From positions 1,054,001 to 1,118,000 of the forward strand of contig NZ_NEVQ01000013.1 of the NCBI RefSeq assembly GCF_002261185.1: DNA of 64,000 nt. Direction: 5' to 3'. This document shows, one piece after another, positions 24,914 to 32,367 of the stretch. Each line of letters opens with the position of its first letter. Positions within the stretch are counted from its first letter, which is position 1. This stretch comes from Bordetella genomosp. 4 (GTDB taxonomy: Bacteria > Pseudomonadota > Gammaproteobacteria > Burkholderiales > Burkholderiaceae_B). The notes under the pieces are model-generated. The model had not been told where the DNA came from, searched no databases, and saw nothing but the letters and a program-made list of their open reading frames with translations. Made by a program: the position numbers and the translations under genes.

Positions 24914-25315
24914 CTAACTTTTCGCTGAATCGTTTTCAGCTTTTTTATCCACGTTTATGAAAAGAAAGCCCCCCGCGCGGTTTTCGGGCCCCCATCGCTC
25001 AACTTTTGACCCGCCCCCTCCCGGATTTTCTCCGGAATCGAGCGGCCAACCGTCGAGCCCGATGCGGCATCGATACCGCCTACCCAGGTCCTCTGCTGTC
25101 TTGACCTCATGGCAGGCATGGCACAGCACCTGCAGGTTCTCGTCCTCGTTGCCGCCGCCCTTGTGGACTGGGGCAATGTGATCCAATTCGAATCCGCTTG
25201 GGTACTCAGTCAGATTCCTGCACCTGGCGCAACGTGGGTCGTGTGCCCATATCCTCAGTCTTGCCTGCTGAAGCCTTCTTCCTCTCAGCCGATCGTGGGG
25301 CTCTTGCTCTGTCAC
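24914..25315 (-). CDS. HNH endonuclease next to terminase
   Basis: 133 aa. Zinc pair CARC (and later CHAC), HNH core FELDHIAPVHKGGGNEDENL followed by QVLCHACHEVKT. HNH proteins beside the terminase are required for cos cleavage in several HK97-type phages, which fits this place in the genome. GTG 25315 was chosen because the conserved helix RGRRLQQARLRIWAHDP lies just after it. Confidence 0.9.
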   Translation of the reverse strand: MTEQEPHDRLRGRRLQQARLRIWAHDPRCARCRNLTEYPSGFELDHIAPVHKGGGNEDENLQVLCHACHEVKTAEDLGRRYRCRIGLDGWPLDSGENPGGGGSKVERWGPENRAGGFLFINVDKKAENDSAKS

Positions 25316-25397
25316 GACGCTCCCTTGCAGCCTGCTGCAGCTTCCTCAGCCAGGCTACCGCTTGCTCGCGTCGGCGCTGGCATTGTTCGCAGGGCAT
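25206..25397 (-). CDS. possible small CxxC protein upstream of HNH
   Basis: 63 aa from ATG 25397 (PCEQCQRRREQAVAWLRKL, very basic). It overlaps the HNH gene by 110 nt in another frame and starts 12 nt after a terminator. GGTGGG at 5-10 nt upstream could be a ribosome site. The protein-like start with CxxC is the only support; it may be non-coding. Confidence 0.3.
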   Translation of the reverse strand: MPCEQCQRRREQAVAWLRKLQQAARERRDRARAPRSAERKKASAGKTEDMGTRPTLRQVQESD

Positions 25398-25408
25398 AAC
25401 GGCCCACC

Positions 25409-25447
25409 AAAAAGAACGCCCCGCCGAGCAATGCTCAAAGCGGGGCG
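25409..25447 (-). terminator. terminator upstream of the late operon (tR'-like)
   Basis: Minus-strand stem CGCCCCGC/GCGGGGCG (25447-25440 with 25424-25417) with an inner GAGCA/TGCTC helix, followed by TTCTTTTT. It lies between the Q-like gene and the HNH-terminase late block, exactly where lambda has tR'. Confidence 0.85.
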
Positions 25448-25506
25448 AGACCGGAAAGTAAGACCACAGACGCAACTACACAGCCTACGGGATTTATTCT
25501 GATTCA

Positions 25507-25535
25507 GTCCGGACAGTCATACAAGGTGTCCGGAC
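25507..25535. repeat. 9-bp inverted repeat at the end of the Q-like gene
   Basis: GTCCGGACA (25507-25515) and TGTCCGGAC (25527-25535), 11-nt spacer. It overlaps the last codons of the Q-like gene. Not followed by T, so not an ordinary terminator; may be part of a late promoter/antitermination region or a DNA-binding site. Confidence 0.55.
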
Positions 25536-25915
25536 AAAATAAATTCGGCCGGAACAACACACGGGATTTGATATCGCTCCCCCATCCAGTGCGACAGCTG
25601 CTTATGCGCCATTTCCAGCAGGTCGTAGTAGCGCGTGCGCGTCGCCTTCACCCGGTCTAGCTTTGTTTTGACCGGGCCCGGCCACACGTAATGCGCCACC
25701 ACCACGACATGCGCCTCGGGGAACAGTCTGGCTATGTGCTCATCCACCTTGCGCAAGTCGTCATCGACCATCAGCGCATACGGGTCGGCACGCCGCTGCC
25801 CGTCGACTCGCATGCGTTGAAAGGCTGACTGACCAGGATAGCCGAGGCTGGAACGGTTCTCCCCCCGCTTCCACGCGCCCCACTCTCCCAGCAATACCTC
25901 GATATTCGACTTCAC
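25517..25915 (-). CDS. putative late antiterminator (Q-like)
   Basis: 132 aa. The N-terminus VLLGEWGAWKRGENRSSLGY followed by SAFQRMRVDG is the pattern of phage Q/antitermination-type proteins, and the next part (VDEHIARLFPEAHVVVVAHYVW) matches their helical core. The location just before a terminator and the late operon fits a Q role. GTG 25915 overlaps the previous stop. No experiment supports the function here; the family assignment is from memory of the motif. Confidence 0.7.
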   Translation of the reverse strand: MKSNIEVLLGEWGAWKRGENRSSLGYPGQSAFQRMRVDGQRRADPYALMVDDDLRKVDEHIARLFPEAHVVVVAHYVWPGPVKTKLDRVKATRTRYYDLLEMAHKQLSHWMGERYQIPCVVPAEFILSGHLV

Positions 25916-26118
25916 TTGGCCACACCTCCCACAAACTGACTACATTTCTTTCCATACGGCCGGCCCTTCAGGCACCGGGTTACCGTTTCCCCGAATGGCG
26001 TGAGCACTGGTTTCGCGTTGGAGCAGCCGGCACAACTGCGCTTGATGGCGGCCTGCTCGCGGCTGATCAGGATCGTCAGCGGGTCTTTAAGCTCCCACTT
26101 GCATAGCTCGGCTGTCAT
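25912..26118 (-). CDS. small cysteine-rich phage protein
   Basis: 68 aa. Five cysteines, including CAGC and C-(7)-C near the end, suggest a zinc-bound fold. ATG 26118 overlaps the RusA stop (ATGA). Unrecognised; common in early regions of related prophages between RusA and Q. Confidence 0.65.
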   Translation of the reverse strand: MTAELCKWELKDPLTILISREQAAIKRSCAGCSNAKPVLTPFGETVTRCLKGRPYGKKCSQFVGGVAK

Positions 26119-26492
26119 GACGCCTCCTGATTTCTGATCGGGTTGATAAACACCCTGACAAACCCCTTGGGCGCCATACCGCAACGCTCGATCGATAGCT
26201 TGTCTATGAGGCTGTCGTCCTCAATGACTCGGGCGTGCACCAGGCCGTCAAGCAATGCCTTGAGCATGTTGTCCAAGTCTCGACGGCGGCGGTCTGGCAT
26301 GAATGCATCGATTGTTACGGCGACCCTCCCTCGGATCATCGGGACTCGATACCGGGCAGCGACCTCTAGCACGTCAGCGCGGTACACGCGCCCTTTCTCG
26401 CTGATCAAGGTGCGGCCGGCCAATTTCCCGCTGTTGGGGCTGCGCCAGTAGCTGTTTACGCTGGGCGGGAATGGGAGTTCTATAACGGTCAT
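26115..26492 (-). CDS. rusA: RusA-family Holliday junction resolvase
   Basis: 125 aa. Starts MTVIELPFPPSVNSYWR as RusA does, with the metal-binding acidic run DRRRRDLDNMLKALLDGL and EDDSLIDKL. It resolves four-way junctions and would remove branches from phage DNA before packaging. Confidence 0.93.
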   Translation of the reverse strand: MTVIELPFPPSVNSYWRSPNSGKLAGRTLISEKGRVYRADVLEVAARYRVPMIRGRVAVTIDAFMPDRRRRDLDNMLKALLDGLVHARVIEDDSLIDKLSIERCGMAPKGFVRVFINPIRNQEAS

Positions 26493-26494
26493 CG

Positions 26495-27880
26495 TCAGTC
26501 CCTCAACATGCTGAATTTCTTCTTGGGCTGGCTGGCCGCCAGATTCCGAGCCGCAGCCAATGAGTGCGGATCGGCATCAAGGAATCGTGAGTGCTGCCCC
26601 TCGAATACCAACGTCACCTCGCCCAACGGGCCCATGCGTTGTTTGCGAATCAGGATCTCGGCGTAGCCTTTGAGTGGGCTGTCCTCGTTGTAGTAGTCGT
26701 CGCGGTATGCCATCAGGATCACGTCGGCGTCCTGCTCGATCGCGCCAGATTCCCGCAGATCACTCATGATCGGGCGCTTGTTCAGCCGCTCTTCGACTTT
26801 GCGCGAAAGCTGAGACAGCAGGATGATCGGGCAACCGATTTCGCGTGCAACCAGTTTCAGGGCCCGGGTTATGCCGCCCAATTCCTCGTTGCGGTTCGAG
26901 CCATCCCCAGCCATGAGCTGCAGGTAGTCGATAACGATCAGATCTAGTCGTCCCTGGCGTTGCTTGATCTTTCTCGCTGCCAGACGAATGCGGGATGCGC
27001 TCGACAGGCTTGGGTCGTCGGCAATGATGAGTCTCTGGTCCTGTAGCCGCCCCAGTGCTCCCGTCAGCTTGGTGTAGTCGTCCTGGCTGAGTCGGCCTGT
27101 TCTCATGCGTTGAGTGTCAATCTCGCCAAAGCGGGCCACCGTGCGTTCAGCAAGTTGCGCGGCGGACATTTCCAGACTGATCACCAACGAAACACCACCA
27201 GCGACCGCAACGTTTTCCGCGATATTTACGGCAAACGTGGTCTTGCCCATCGACGGGCGTCCGGCGATGATGATCAGGTCGCCACTTTGCAATCCGCTGG
27301 TTTTCTGATCCATGTCAGCAAAACCTGTCGAGATGCCTGATACGCCACCCTTTTGATCCACTCGGGATTCCAGCGCGTTCAGAACGTCCGTCAACAGCTC
27401 GCCAATCGGCTGCGGATCGCGGCCTGCTTGGCGCTGATCAGCCAAGGCCATAGCCATGCTGGTGACTTTCTCGACCAGTTCAGCTGGATCCATGCCCTCG
27501 GCTGCCATCGCGGATATCTCATTGCCCAGTGCCTGAACGTCACGACGCACGCGGTGGGCGTGAACAATCTCAGCGTATCGCTTGACGTTGGCACTGCTCG
27601 GCACGCTGGTGGCGATGGAATTCAGGTACTCCAGTCCGCCTGCCTCGTTGACCTCGCCAGCCGATGACAAGCTGTCCAGAACGGTCAGCACATCGACGGG
27701 TTTGCCTTCGTTGAACAGCCTCGACATAGCGCCGAAGATCAGCCGATGATCGTGGCGGTAAAAATCGTTGGGAGCAAGCGCGCCATCAAGGCGGTCCCAT
27801 GCCCCGTTATCCAGCATCAATGCCCCGATGACGGACTGTTCCGCACTCACAGAACTGACGGAAATCGGCGCCGTGGTCAT
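26495..27880 (-). CDS. dnaB: replicative DNA helicase, DnaB family
   Basis: 461 aa. N-terminal domain (SAEQSVIGALMLDNGAWD), then the RecA-like core: Walker A GRPSMGKTTFA, Walker B LIVIDYLQLM, and the arginine-finger region LRESGAIEQDADVI. A phage-encoded ring helicase, so replication needs only host polymerase and primase. ATG 27880 overlaps the loader-like gene's end. Confidence 0.95.
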   Translation of the reverse strand: MTTAPISVSSVSAEQSVIGALMLDNGAWDRLDGALAPNDFYRHDHRLIFGAMSRLFNEGKPVDVLTVLDSLSSAGEVNEAGGLEYLNSIATSVPSSANVKRYAEIVHAHRVRRDVQALGNEISAMAAEGMDPAELVEKVTSMAMALADQRQAGRDPQPIGELLTDVLNALESRVDQKGGVSGISTGFADMDQKTSGLQSGDLIIIAGRPSMGKTTFAVNIAENVAVAGGVSLVISLEMSAAQLAERTVARFGEIDTQRMRTGRLSQDDYTKLTGALGRLQDQRLIIADDPSLSSASRIRLAARKIKQRQGRLDLIVIDYLQLMAGDGSNRNEELGGITRALKLVAREIGCPIILLSQLSRKVEERLNKRPIMSDLRESGAIEQDADVILMAYRDDYYNEDSPLKGYAEILIRKQRMGPLGEVTLVFEGQHSRFLDADPHSLAAARNLAASQPKKKFSMLRD

Positions 27881-28671
27881 GCCGCCTCCTTCGAATGAAT
27901 TTTCTTGGCCTGAATGCCGACAGTCGTCAGACTGAAATGGCCTTCAGCGTTTGCGTACCAAAGCCGGTAATACCCCTTGGTCACGTAGTTAAGGAAATGC
28001 CTTCGCCAATCGGCCTGCAGACGCCGATCGTTCGCGCCGCCGGCCAAGTGCTCAGACTTGAAAACCTCCCACGCCAGTTGCACGAAATCCATCGGCAGGC
28101 CAGTACCGTCCACGTACTCCAGCAAGGGCTTGTAGCCGCTGATAGCCGTCTCGCCAGCCGTTCGGCATTGGTCGATGAAGGTTTTCAGGGTGCAACGCGC
28201 CTTGCGTTCCCGCTTGGGTTTGTTAGCCGAAGGCTCAACGGGCTCTTCACCCCCCGGCGGGGGGTTGGGGGGTGGTTCTTCCTTTCCTATTCCATTCCCT
28301 TCCTTTCCGTCAGTGACAACTCCATGAGTGTTCACTGAGTCCTCATTGAAAGCGGGCTCAGGAATGGCCGACTTCGATGGTCGGTTGATGATCTGGTGCT
28401 TCTTAAAACCCTTTATATTTAGGAACTTATCTCCATTCACTGAGTACTCAATGACTACTCCATGAGCAATCAACTCATCAAGTAAGGGTTGGCAATCGAT
28501 GTTGTCAGCCGGGAATATCTGCATCTTCAGCTTCTTAGCTGAAGCGGCCAGATTGCCGTTGTCATCTGCAAAGTTCAGCATTCCGATGAACATCAACCGA
28601 GCACTCAGTGAGCACTCAGTGAGCTTTTCGTCCGTCCAGAAATCCGGCTTAATGGTTCTGATGCGCGCCAT
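27877..28671 (-). CDS. phage replication initiator/helicase-loader protein
   Basis: 264 aa. The N-terminal winged-helix type domain begins MARIRTIKPDFWTDEKL (ATG 28671), with SARLMFIGMLNFADDNGN typical of phage replication proteins. A Pro/Glu linker (PPPNPPPGGEEP) leads to a C-terminal helical domain (residues 170-260). Just upstream of dnaB, so probably recruits the helicase. The origin may lie within this gene, as in lambda O; no iterons were made out. Confidence 0.85.
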   Translation of the reverse strand: MARIRTIKPDFWTDEKLTECSLSARLMFIGMLNFADDNGNLAASAKKLKMQIFPADNIDCQPLLDELIAHGVVIEYSVNGDKFLNIKGFKKHQIINRPSKSAIPEPAFNEDSVNTHGVVTDGKEGNGIGKEEPPPNPPPGGEEPVEPSANKPKRERKARCTLKTFIDQCRTAGETAISGYKPLLEYVDGTGLPMDFVQLAWEVFKSEHLAGGANDRRLQADWRRHFLNYVTKGYYRLWYANAEGHFSLTTVGIQAKKIHSKEAA

Positions 28672-28811
28672 CACCGATCTCCTGCCAGCATCCGCTTGAG
28701 CGCTTCGGCCCATGCATGCACGTGCGGCGCCATAGCGCTACGCCGCTTTAACGTGGACAACTTACGCGCCTCTTTCATGGCGTCTTGATAGGCTTTCTCT
28801 TGGTTCGTCAT
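28671..28811 (-). CDS. small basic phage protein
   Basis: 46 aa: starts MTNQEKAYQDAMKEARKL and ends ALKRMLAGDR. Helical, basic. Its TGA overlaps the initiator ATG (TGATG) and its ATG overlaps the previous gene's end, so it fits tightly in the early operon. Function unknown. Confidence 0.65.
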   Translation of the reverse strand: MTNQEKAYQDAMKEARKLSTLKRRSAMAPHVHAWAEALKRMLAGDR

Positions 28812-29290
28812 GCCTGCCTCCGCAAGTACGCACCCAGCAGGCGCTGCATGTCAGACTCGGCCTCTTCTGGCCATTGCCGGCGCGCGCGCAACTGATCGCG
28901 GGTTTCTTGGAGCCACTGGATTTGATAAGCGGCTGATGTGGCTTTGTCGTACGCAGCGCCCTGGTCTAATTGGTGGTGGCACCCACGGCGCCCTAGTTCG
29001 TCACAGCACAGCGGAACCAGCAGCGCATCGGAGGCTTTTAAGCCCAGGCCTTTGCCCGCAGCCAACAAATTCAAATGTGCAGCCTGGGAACGCTTCGAGC
29101 GGCCGCAGCAGACGCAATTCAGCGCCGCGACGTTCATGCGGTGCTGACGGCTGCGGAACACGCTTTCAGGCTTACGCTCCGCTGGGCGCGCAAGATTCAA
29201 TGCAGCCTCTACCTTGTGCCCCAGGCCTTTCGAGCGATCGGCCTTCGCGCGCTTTATGAAGACTTTGCGAACGAGTGAGCTATTCCACAT
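28808..29290 (-). CDS. DUF968-like zinc-binding protein (HNH-related)
   Basis: 160 aa. Contains CVCCGRSKRSQAAHLNLLA, then LCCDELGRRGCHHQLDQG, the cysteine/histidine pattern of DUF968-like phage proteins, thought to be related to HNH nucleases. ATG 29290 overlaps the NinB stop (TAATG). Between NinB and the replication genes, as in other lambdoid-type early regions. Confidence 0.8.
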   Translation of the reverse strand: MWNSSLVRKVFIKRAKADRSKGLGHKVEAALNLARPAERKPESVFRSRQHRMNVAALNCVCCGRSKRSQAAHLNLLAAGKGLGLKASDALLVPLCCDELGRRGCHHQLDQGAAYDKATSAAYQIQWLQETRDQLRARRQWPEEAESDMQRLLGAYLRRQA

Positions 29291-29700
29291 TAGATGGCCC
29301 CTCCCAAGCTGGTCGGCGACCACTCGACGCCGCGCTCGTTTCCGAATGCGTGCGCGAGGTCGATCAGATCCGTCATTTCGCGCACGGTCATCTTGCTGGT
29401 GCGCTGGCCGAGCAAAACCATGCCGCCGTCGATTCCCAGCGCCATGCGCGTCTCGCGACGCAGGCCGGCGGTGAGAATGTCTTTGACTTCCTCTGCGGAT
29501 ACTTTGACCAGGGCGCCATTAACGACGAACTCGACCTGCTTGCTGATATCGGTCAGGATCGACCAGAGAAAGTCGTTTTGCGCCAGCGTGCGAGTGCGGG
29601 GCCTGATCTCAACCCGGTACCCGTCGGGCGCATTCGCGCAGGCATATGCGGCATTTCTGCGCACCTGAGGGCTGACCAATTGGAAAACCTGTTTGTCCAT
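29290..29700 (-). CDS. ninB: NinB-family recombination protein
   Basis: 136 aa. NinB/Orf family: VEIRPRTRTLAQNDFLWSIL then DILTAGLRRETRMALGIDGG and LLGQRTSKMTVREMTDLI. Lambda Orf aids strand-exchange loading as a RecFOR substitute. ATG 29700 overlaps the preceding stop. Confidence 0.92.
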   Translation of the reverse strand: MDKQVFQLVSPQVRRNAAYACANAPDGYRVEIRPRTRTLAQNDFLWSILTDISKQVEFVVNGALVKVSAEEVKDILTAGLRRETRMALGIDGGMVLLGQRTSKMTVREMTDLIDLAHAFGNERGVEWSPTSLGGAI

Positions 29701-30014
29701 CAGCTTTTCCTCTTCCAAGTTTCCTGGCGAGCCTGCAGATACTTGAACGCTAAGCTTTCAATGGCTTGCTGCTCGCGTTGATCCACGACTACCGCGTCAC
29801 TGGGAGCTAGCTGCAGATCGATCGCTGCCAGCAACTGGCAGACCTTCTCCACGTCCTCTTTCATCCGACTCACAGTGCTCGCCGATGAGCCCATGAAATC
29901 GGCCGCACGCTCCTGCGTTACCTCTGCAAGGCGCTGCAAGATCTCGGCATAAAGGCGTGCGCCGATCTTGCGTGTGATTTCAATCTGATCAGCAGATACT
30001 GCTTGCGTACTCAT
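29700..30014 (-). CDS. CII-like transcription regulator
   Basis: 104 aa. A helix-turn-helix of the CII type (RLAEVTQERAADFMGSSAST then VSRMKEDVEKVCQLLAAIDL). First gene of the leftward early operon after cro; in lambda CII activates lysogeny promoters. Target sites were not identified. Confidence 0.82.
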   Translation of the reverse strand: MSTQAVSADQIEITRKIGARLYAEILQRLAEVTQERAADFMGSSASTVSRMKEDVEKVCQLLAAIDLQLAPSDAVVVDQREQQAIESLAFKYLQARQETWKRKS

Positions 30015-30043
30015 TTCTGAACTCGATTTAGGAATTAAAGAAC

Positions 30044-30208
30044 GTGACTGAAACGGAAAAGCTTCTGACTGAAGCCCAGGACTTGGCCCTGCGGGCCTTT
30101 GAGTCGCCTACGCAGGAAACCGTGATGGAATTGATGCGCCGCCTGTGTGATGAGGCGGACCGTCTGCGATACGAAACCCCGGACGCTGACGATCGGGTGC
30201 TGCATTGA
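30044..30208 (+). CDS. possible small protein antisense to the early operon
   Basis: 54 aa from GTG 30044 (starts MTETEKLLTEAQDLALRAF, later VMELMRRLCDEADRLRYE). The amphipathic helical composition looks like real protein. It lies in the cro-cII gap, on the strand opposite to both. AGGA is present but about 10 nt away. Without it the 197-bp gap would be empty. Confidence 0.45.
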   Translation: MTETEKLLTEAQDLALRAFESPTQETVMELMRRLCDEADRLRYETPDADDRVLH

Positions 30209-30210
30209 CA

Positions 30211-30432
30211 TCACGCCACCTCTTGTTGGGAGAGTTCGATATCGGAGCGCTTTCGAGACTCACGTTTATGGAGACGAATCAATCGCTGTCCGTCCGACCA
30301 CTTCAGATCTCGATATCGACCTTTGAGAATGTCGGCTACCCACGACTGAGGCTTACCCCCCAGAGCGGCGGCGATTCGTGCCTGGGTCCAGCCCCAGGTT
30401 TGCATGTCGGAAATTAGGTTTGCCCAGTTCAT
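30211..30432 (-). CDS. Cro-like repressor
   Basis: 73 aa. Helix-turn-helix: MQTWGWTQARIAAALGGKPQ then SWVADILKGRYRDLKW. Transcribed away from cI across the three operator copies, so the usual Cro place. First gene of the leftward lytic operon. Confidence 0.8.
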   Translation of the reverse strand: MNWANLISDMQTWGWTQARIAAALGGKPQSWVADILKGRYRDLKWSDGQRLIRLHKRESRKRSDIELSQQEVA

Positions 30433-30444
30433 GGGCCTAATTTA

Positions 30445-30505
30445 ATCGCAATTGCGCTTATTATGCAAGCGCCATTGCGATCGAAACATCAATCACAATT
30501 GCGAT
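30445..30505. promoter_or_regulatory. immunity operators, three related sites between cro and cI
   Basis: Three sites about 22-25 nt apart: ATCGCAATTGCGCTT (30445-30459), AAGCGCCATTGCGAT (30467-30481, inverted relative to the first with one change), and ATCACAATTGCGAT (30492-30505). The core CGCAATTGCG is a perfect palindrome. The third ends at the cI ATG, so CI bound there would block its own gene. On the minus strand CATAAT between the first two sites is a possible cro -10 box. Confidence 0.85.
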
Positions 30506-31189
30506 ATGAGCGAATTAGCATCCCGTATGAAACGCGCCAGGGCCGAGTCCAAGCTGTCACAAGCTGGGCTGGCTAAGCGCATTGGCGCCGGCCAATCAAC
30601 TATAGCCAGCATCGAGAATGGCCGAAATAACGGCTCGGGCCGACTAGTCGATATTGCGAAAGCGCTTGGTGTGCGACCCGAATGGCTCTCCAATGGGGAC
30701 GGGCCTATGTATGCAGTCGGTCGGGACGACGAATTAACCCCATCTTCTGAACCGTCGAAATCCTCCGTTACCATCGGCCGGTATGACACTGGCGGGAGGA
30801 TGGGCGTGACCGGGATAGAGCTGAAAGATCAGCCGGGCGTAATTGAGAGTTGGCACGTCAGTAGGGAATGGCTGGAAAAGAACGTCCGTGGCTTTGCGGC
30901 CACAAATAGTTTGTGCATCGTTACCGGTTTTGGGGATTCCATGCGCCCCTTGTTTAACCCAGGCGATCCGCTGATTATTGATGCCAGCGTCAAGGCCGTG
31001 GAATTCGATGCGATTTACTTTTTCCGGGTGGGTAGCGAGGGCTTTATCAAGCGTCTGCAGCGCGTGCCCGGCAAAGGCTTGATAGCTATTTCTGAAAACT
31101 CAGCCTATCGGGACTGGGTGATTGATGAGTCTATGGATTTCGAGGTGTTCGGGCGTGTTCTGAAGGTCTGGCGCAGCGAGGATTTCTAA
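30506..31189 (+). CDS. CI-like prophage repressor with LexA-type peptidase domain
   Basis: 227 aa. N-terminal HTH (SKLSQAGLAKRIGAGQSTIA), linker, then an S24 peptidase fold with Ser145 (GDSMRPLFNPGDP) and Lys182 (GFIKRLQ). No Ala-Gly or Cys-Gly bond is apparent in the linker, so the self-cleavage site is not obvious. ATG 30506 (MSELASRMKRARAES) is preferred; the upstream in-frame TTG at 30452 lies within the operators. Confidence 0.92.
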   Translation: MSELASRMKRARAESKLSQAGLAKRIGAGQSTIASIENGRNNGSGRLVDIAKALGVRPEWLSNGDGPMYAVGRDDELTPSSEPSKSSVTIGRYDTGGRMGVTGIELKDQPGVIESWHVSREWLEKNVRGFAATNSLCIVTGFGDSMRPLFNPGDPLIIDASVKAVEFDAIYFFRVGSEGFIKRLQRVPGKGLIAISENSAYRDWVIDESMDFEVFGRVLKVWRSEDF

Positions 31190-31212
31190 TTTTTTCAGAT
31201 CGATGTGACGAA

Positions 31213-31614
31213 ATGAGACTTTTTTATCTATTGTTGCTATCGCCACTGAGTGCCTGTGTGGCCCCATACGAGGCCATGAAAAACAACCAGTACAGTCAGA
31301 TCGATCCATCTTCGCCGCCGCAAGAGATCGTTGGCACCTGGACGGGAACTAGCGGGCCATACCTGATGACGATACGAGTTGATCAGGACGGTCGCGGCCT
31401 CTACTGCTCCAGCTGGCACACCAATGAATCCATCAATAACCTCAAATACTCCGGCGGGCGCCTGTATTTTCCGGATGGGATGACAATGACAGCCGCGACC
31501 GAAGGCGGTCAGCTAATTGCCTCCTATGACCAGAAAGGCGTGCCCCCTGTTCGGCTGAGTCGCGACGGGAATCTGGTCGAGGCGTCCCCATACTGTAAAG
31601 AAAAGCTGCGCTAA
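31213..31614 (+). CDS. prophage lipoprotein
   Basis: 133 aa. Signal sequence MRLFYLLLLSPLSAC with lipobox LSAC (Cys15). The mature part has two further cysteines (GLYCSSW and SPYCKEK) and a small beta-rich domain (EIVGTWTGTSGPYLMTIRV). Follows cI by 23 nt on the same strand, so it is probably expressed in the lysogen. Superinfection exclusion or envelope change is possible, but only by position. Confidence 0.8.
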   Translation: MRLFYLLLLSPLSACVAPYEAMKNNQYSQIDPSSPPQEIVGTWTGTSGPYLMTIRVDQDGRGLYCSSWHTNESINNLKYSGGRLYFPDGMTMTAATEGGQLIASYDQKGVPPVRLSRDGNLVEASPYCKEKLR

Positions 31615-31634
31615 CCCACCCCACCGAGAAGCTG

Positions 31635-31829
31635 ATGAGTGGCGATGACTTGCTTATCCAGGATGCGCGGATTAAACTAAACTTGTTTAGCCGGCGCTTA
31701 GCGGCGCGCGGCAGTGAGTCTGATTGGTTAACCCCTTTCAGCGGCCCGCCTGAGGCGATTAGCAAGCTTTGGCGGGTGCCGATCCGGCCCCCCTTCATGG
31801 GGGGCTTTGCTTTTCAGAGACAAGAATGA
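31635..31829 (+). CDS. questionable 64-aa frame coupled to the MazF-like gene
   Basis: Starts ATG 31635 after GAGAAG and stops in an ATGA overlap with the toxin start. N-terminal 40 residues look protein-like (LLIQDARIKLNLFSRRLAA), but the last third is read through a terminator hairpin. It could be a partner or antitoxin of the toxin, or an accident of an open frame. Confidence 0.3.
   Translation: MSGDDLLIQDARIKLNLFSRRLAARGSESDWLTPFSGPPEAISKLWRVPIRPPFMGGFAFQRQE
31787..31814 (+). terminator. Rho-independent terminator directly before the MazF-like start
   Basis: GCCCCCC/GGGGGGC stem (31787-31793 with 31799-31805), TTCAT loop, then TTTGCTTTT. It ends 11 nt before ATG 31826, so it ends cI-lipoprotein transcripts and leaves no room for a separate promoter between hairpin and toxin. 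Confidence 0.88.
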
Positions 31830-32314
31830 CAACAATTCCAACCGGAGTGAAAACCGGGCATGTGTTGATCTGTGATTTTGAGAGGGGATTTGTCCCGCCT
31901 GAAATGGTCAAGATCCGACCTGTTGTCGTTATTTCAAAAGCCAGCGTACATAGCCGTGGGCTTTGCACAATTGTCCCGCTATCCACGACGGCGCCAAGCC
32001 CCATTGAGCCATGGCACGTCCAATTAACCCACTCACCCCTGCCGTCCGAGTCTCAAGTATGGGCCAAGTGCGACATGCTCTATACGGTATCTTTCCATAG
32101 ACTCAAATGGCCGCACAGGAAAGAGAACGGAAAGCGGGCATACATGAAGGCTCGCCTAGGGAATGAGGATTTAGATGCCGTGTTTGCGGGAGTAAGAGCA
32201 TATTTGCCTGCACCCCCTGCCGTTGCGGCAAGCGCCGTTTCGGTGAATATTTCAGCGGTAAGCGTCTCTACCACCATCATCCAGAGTGAAATCCCTCCCT
32301 GGGAAGATATCTAG
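31826..32314 (+). CDS. MazF/PemK-like toxin-family protein
   Basis: 162 aa. The N-terminal ~105 residues are of the PemK/MazF fold: GHVLICDFERGFVPPEMVKI, RPVVVISKAS, CTIVPLSTTAPSPIEPWHV, then KCDMLYTVSFHRLKWP. Members are mRNA interferases. The C-terminus is a Val/Ser-rich tail (AVSVNISAVSVSTT). No recognised antitoxin lies beside it. Whether it is active or a tolerated lysogeny gene is open. Confidence 0.82.
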   Translation: MTTIPTGVKTGHVLICDFERGFVPPEMVKIRPVVVISKASVHSRGLCTIVPLSTTAPSPIEPWHVQLTHSPLPSESQVWAKCDMLYTVSFHRLKWPHRKENGKRAYMKARLGNEDLDAVFAGVRAYLPAPPAVAASAVSVNISAVSVSTTIIQSEIPPWEDI

Positions 32315-32337
32315 ACTGCCCATTGCGCATCTGTCCA

Positions 32338-32364
32338 ACCGCCCTCCCCGGGCGGTTTTATTTT
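32338..32364 (+). terminator. Rho-independent terminator after the MazF-like gene
   Basis: ACCGCCC/GGGCGGT stem (32338-32344 with 32350-32356), five-base loop, then TTTTATTTT. It separates the forward toxin gene from the convergent lipoprotein gene. Confidence 0.88.
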
Positions 32365-32367
32365 GGG

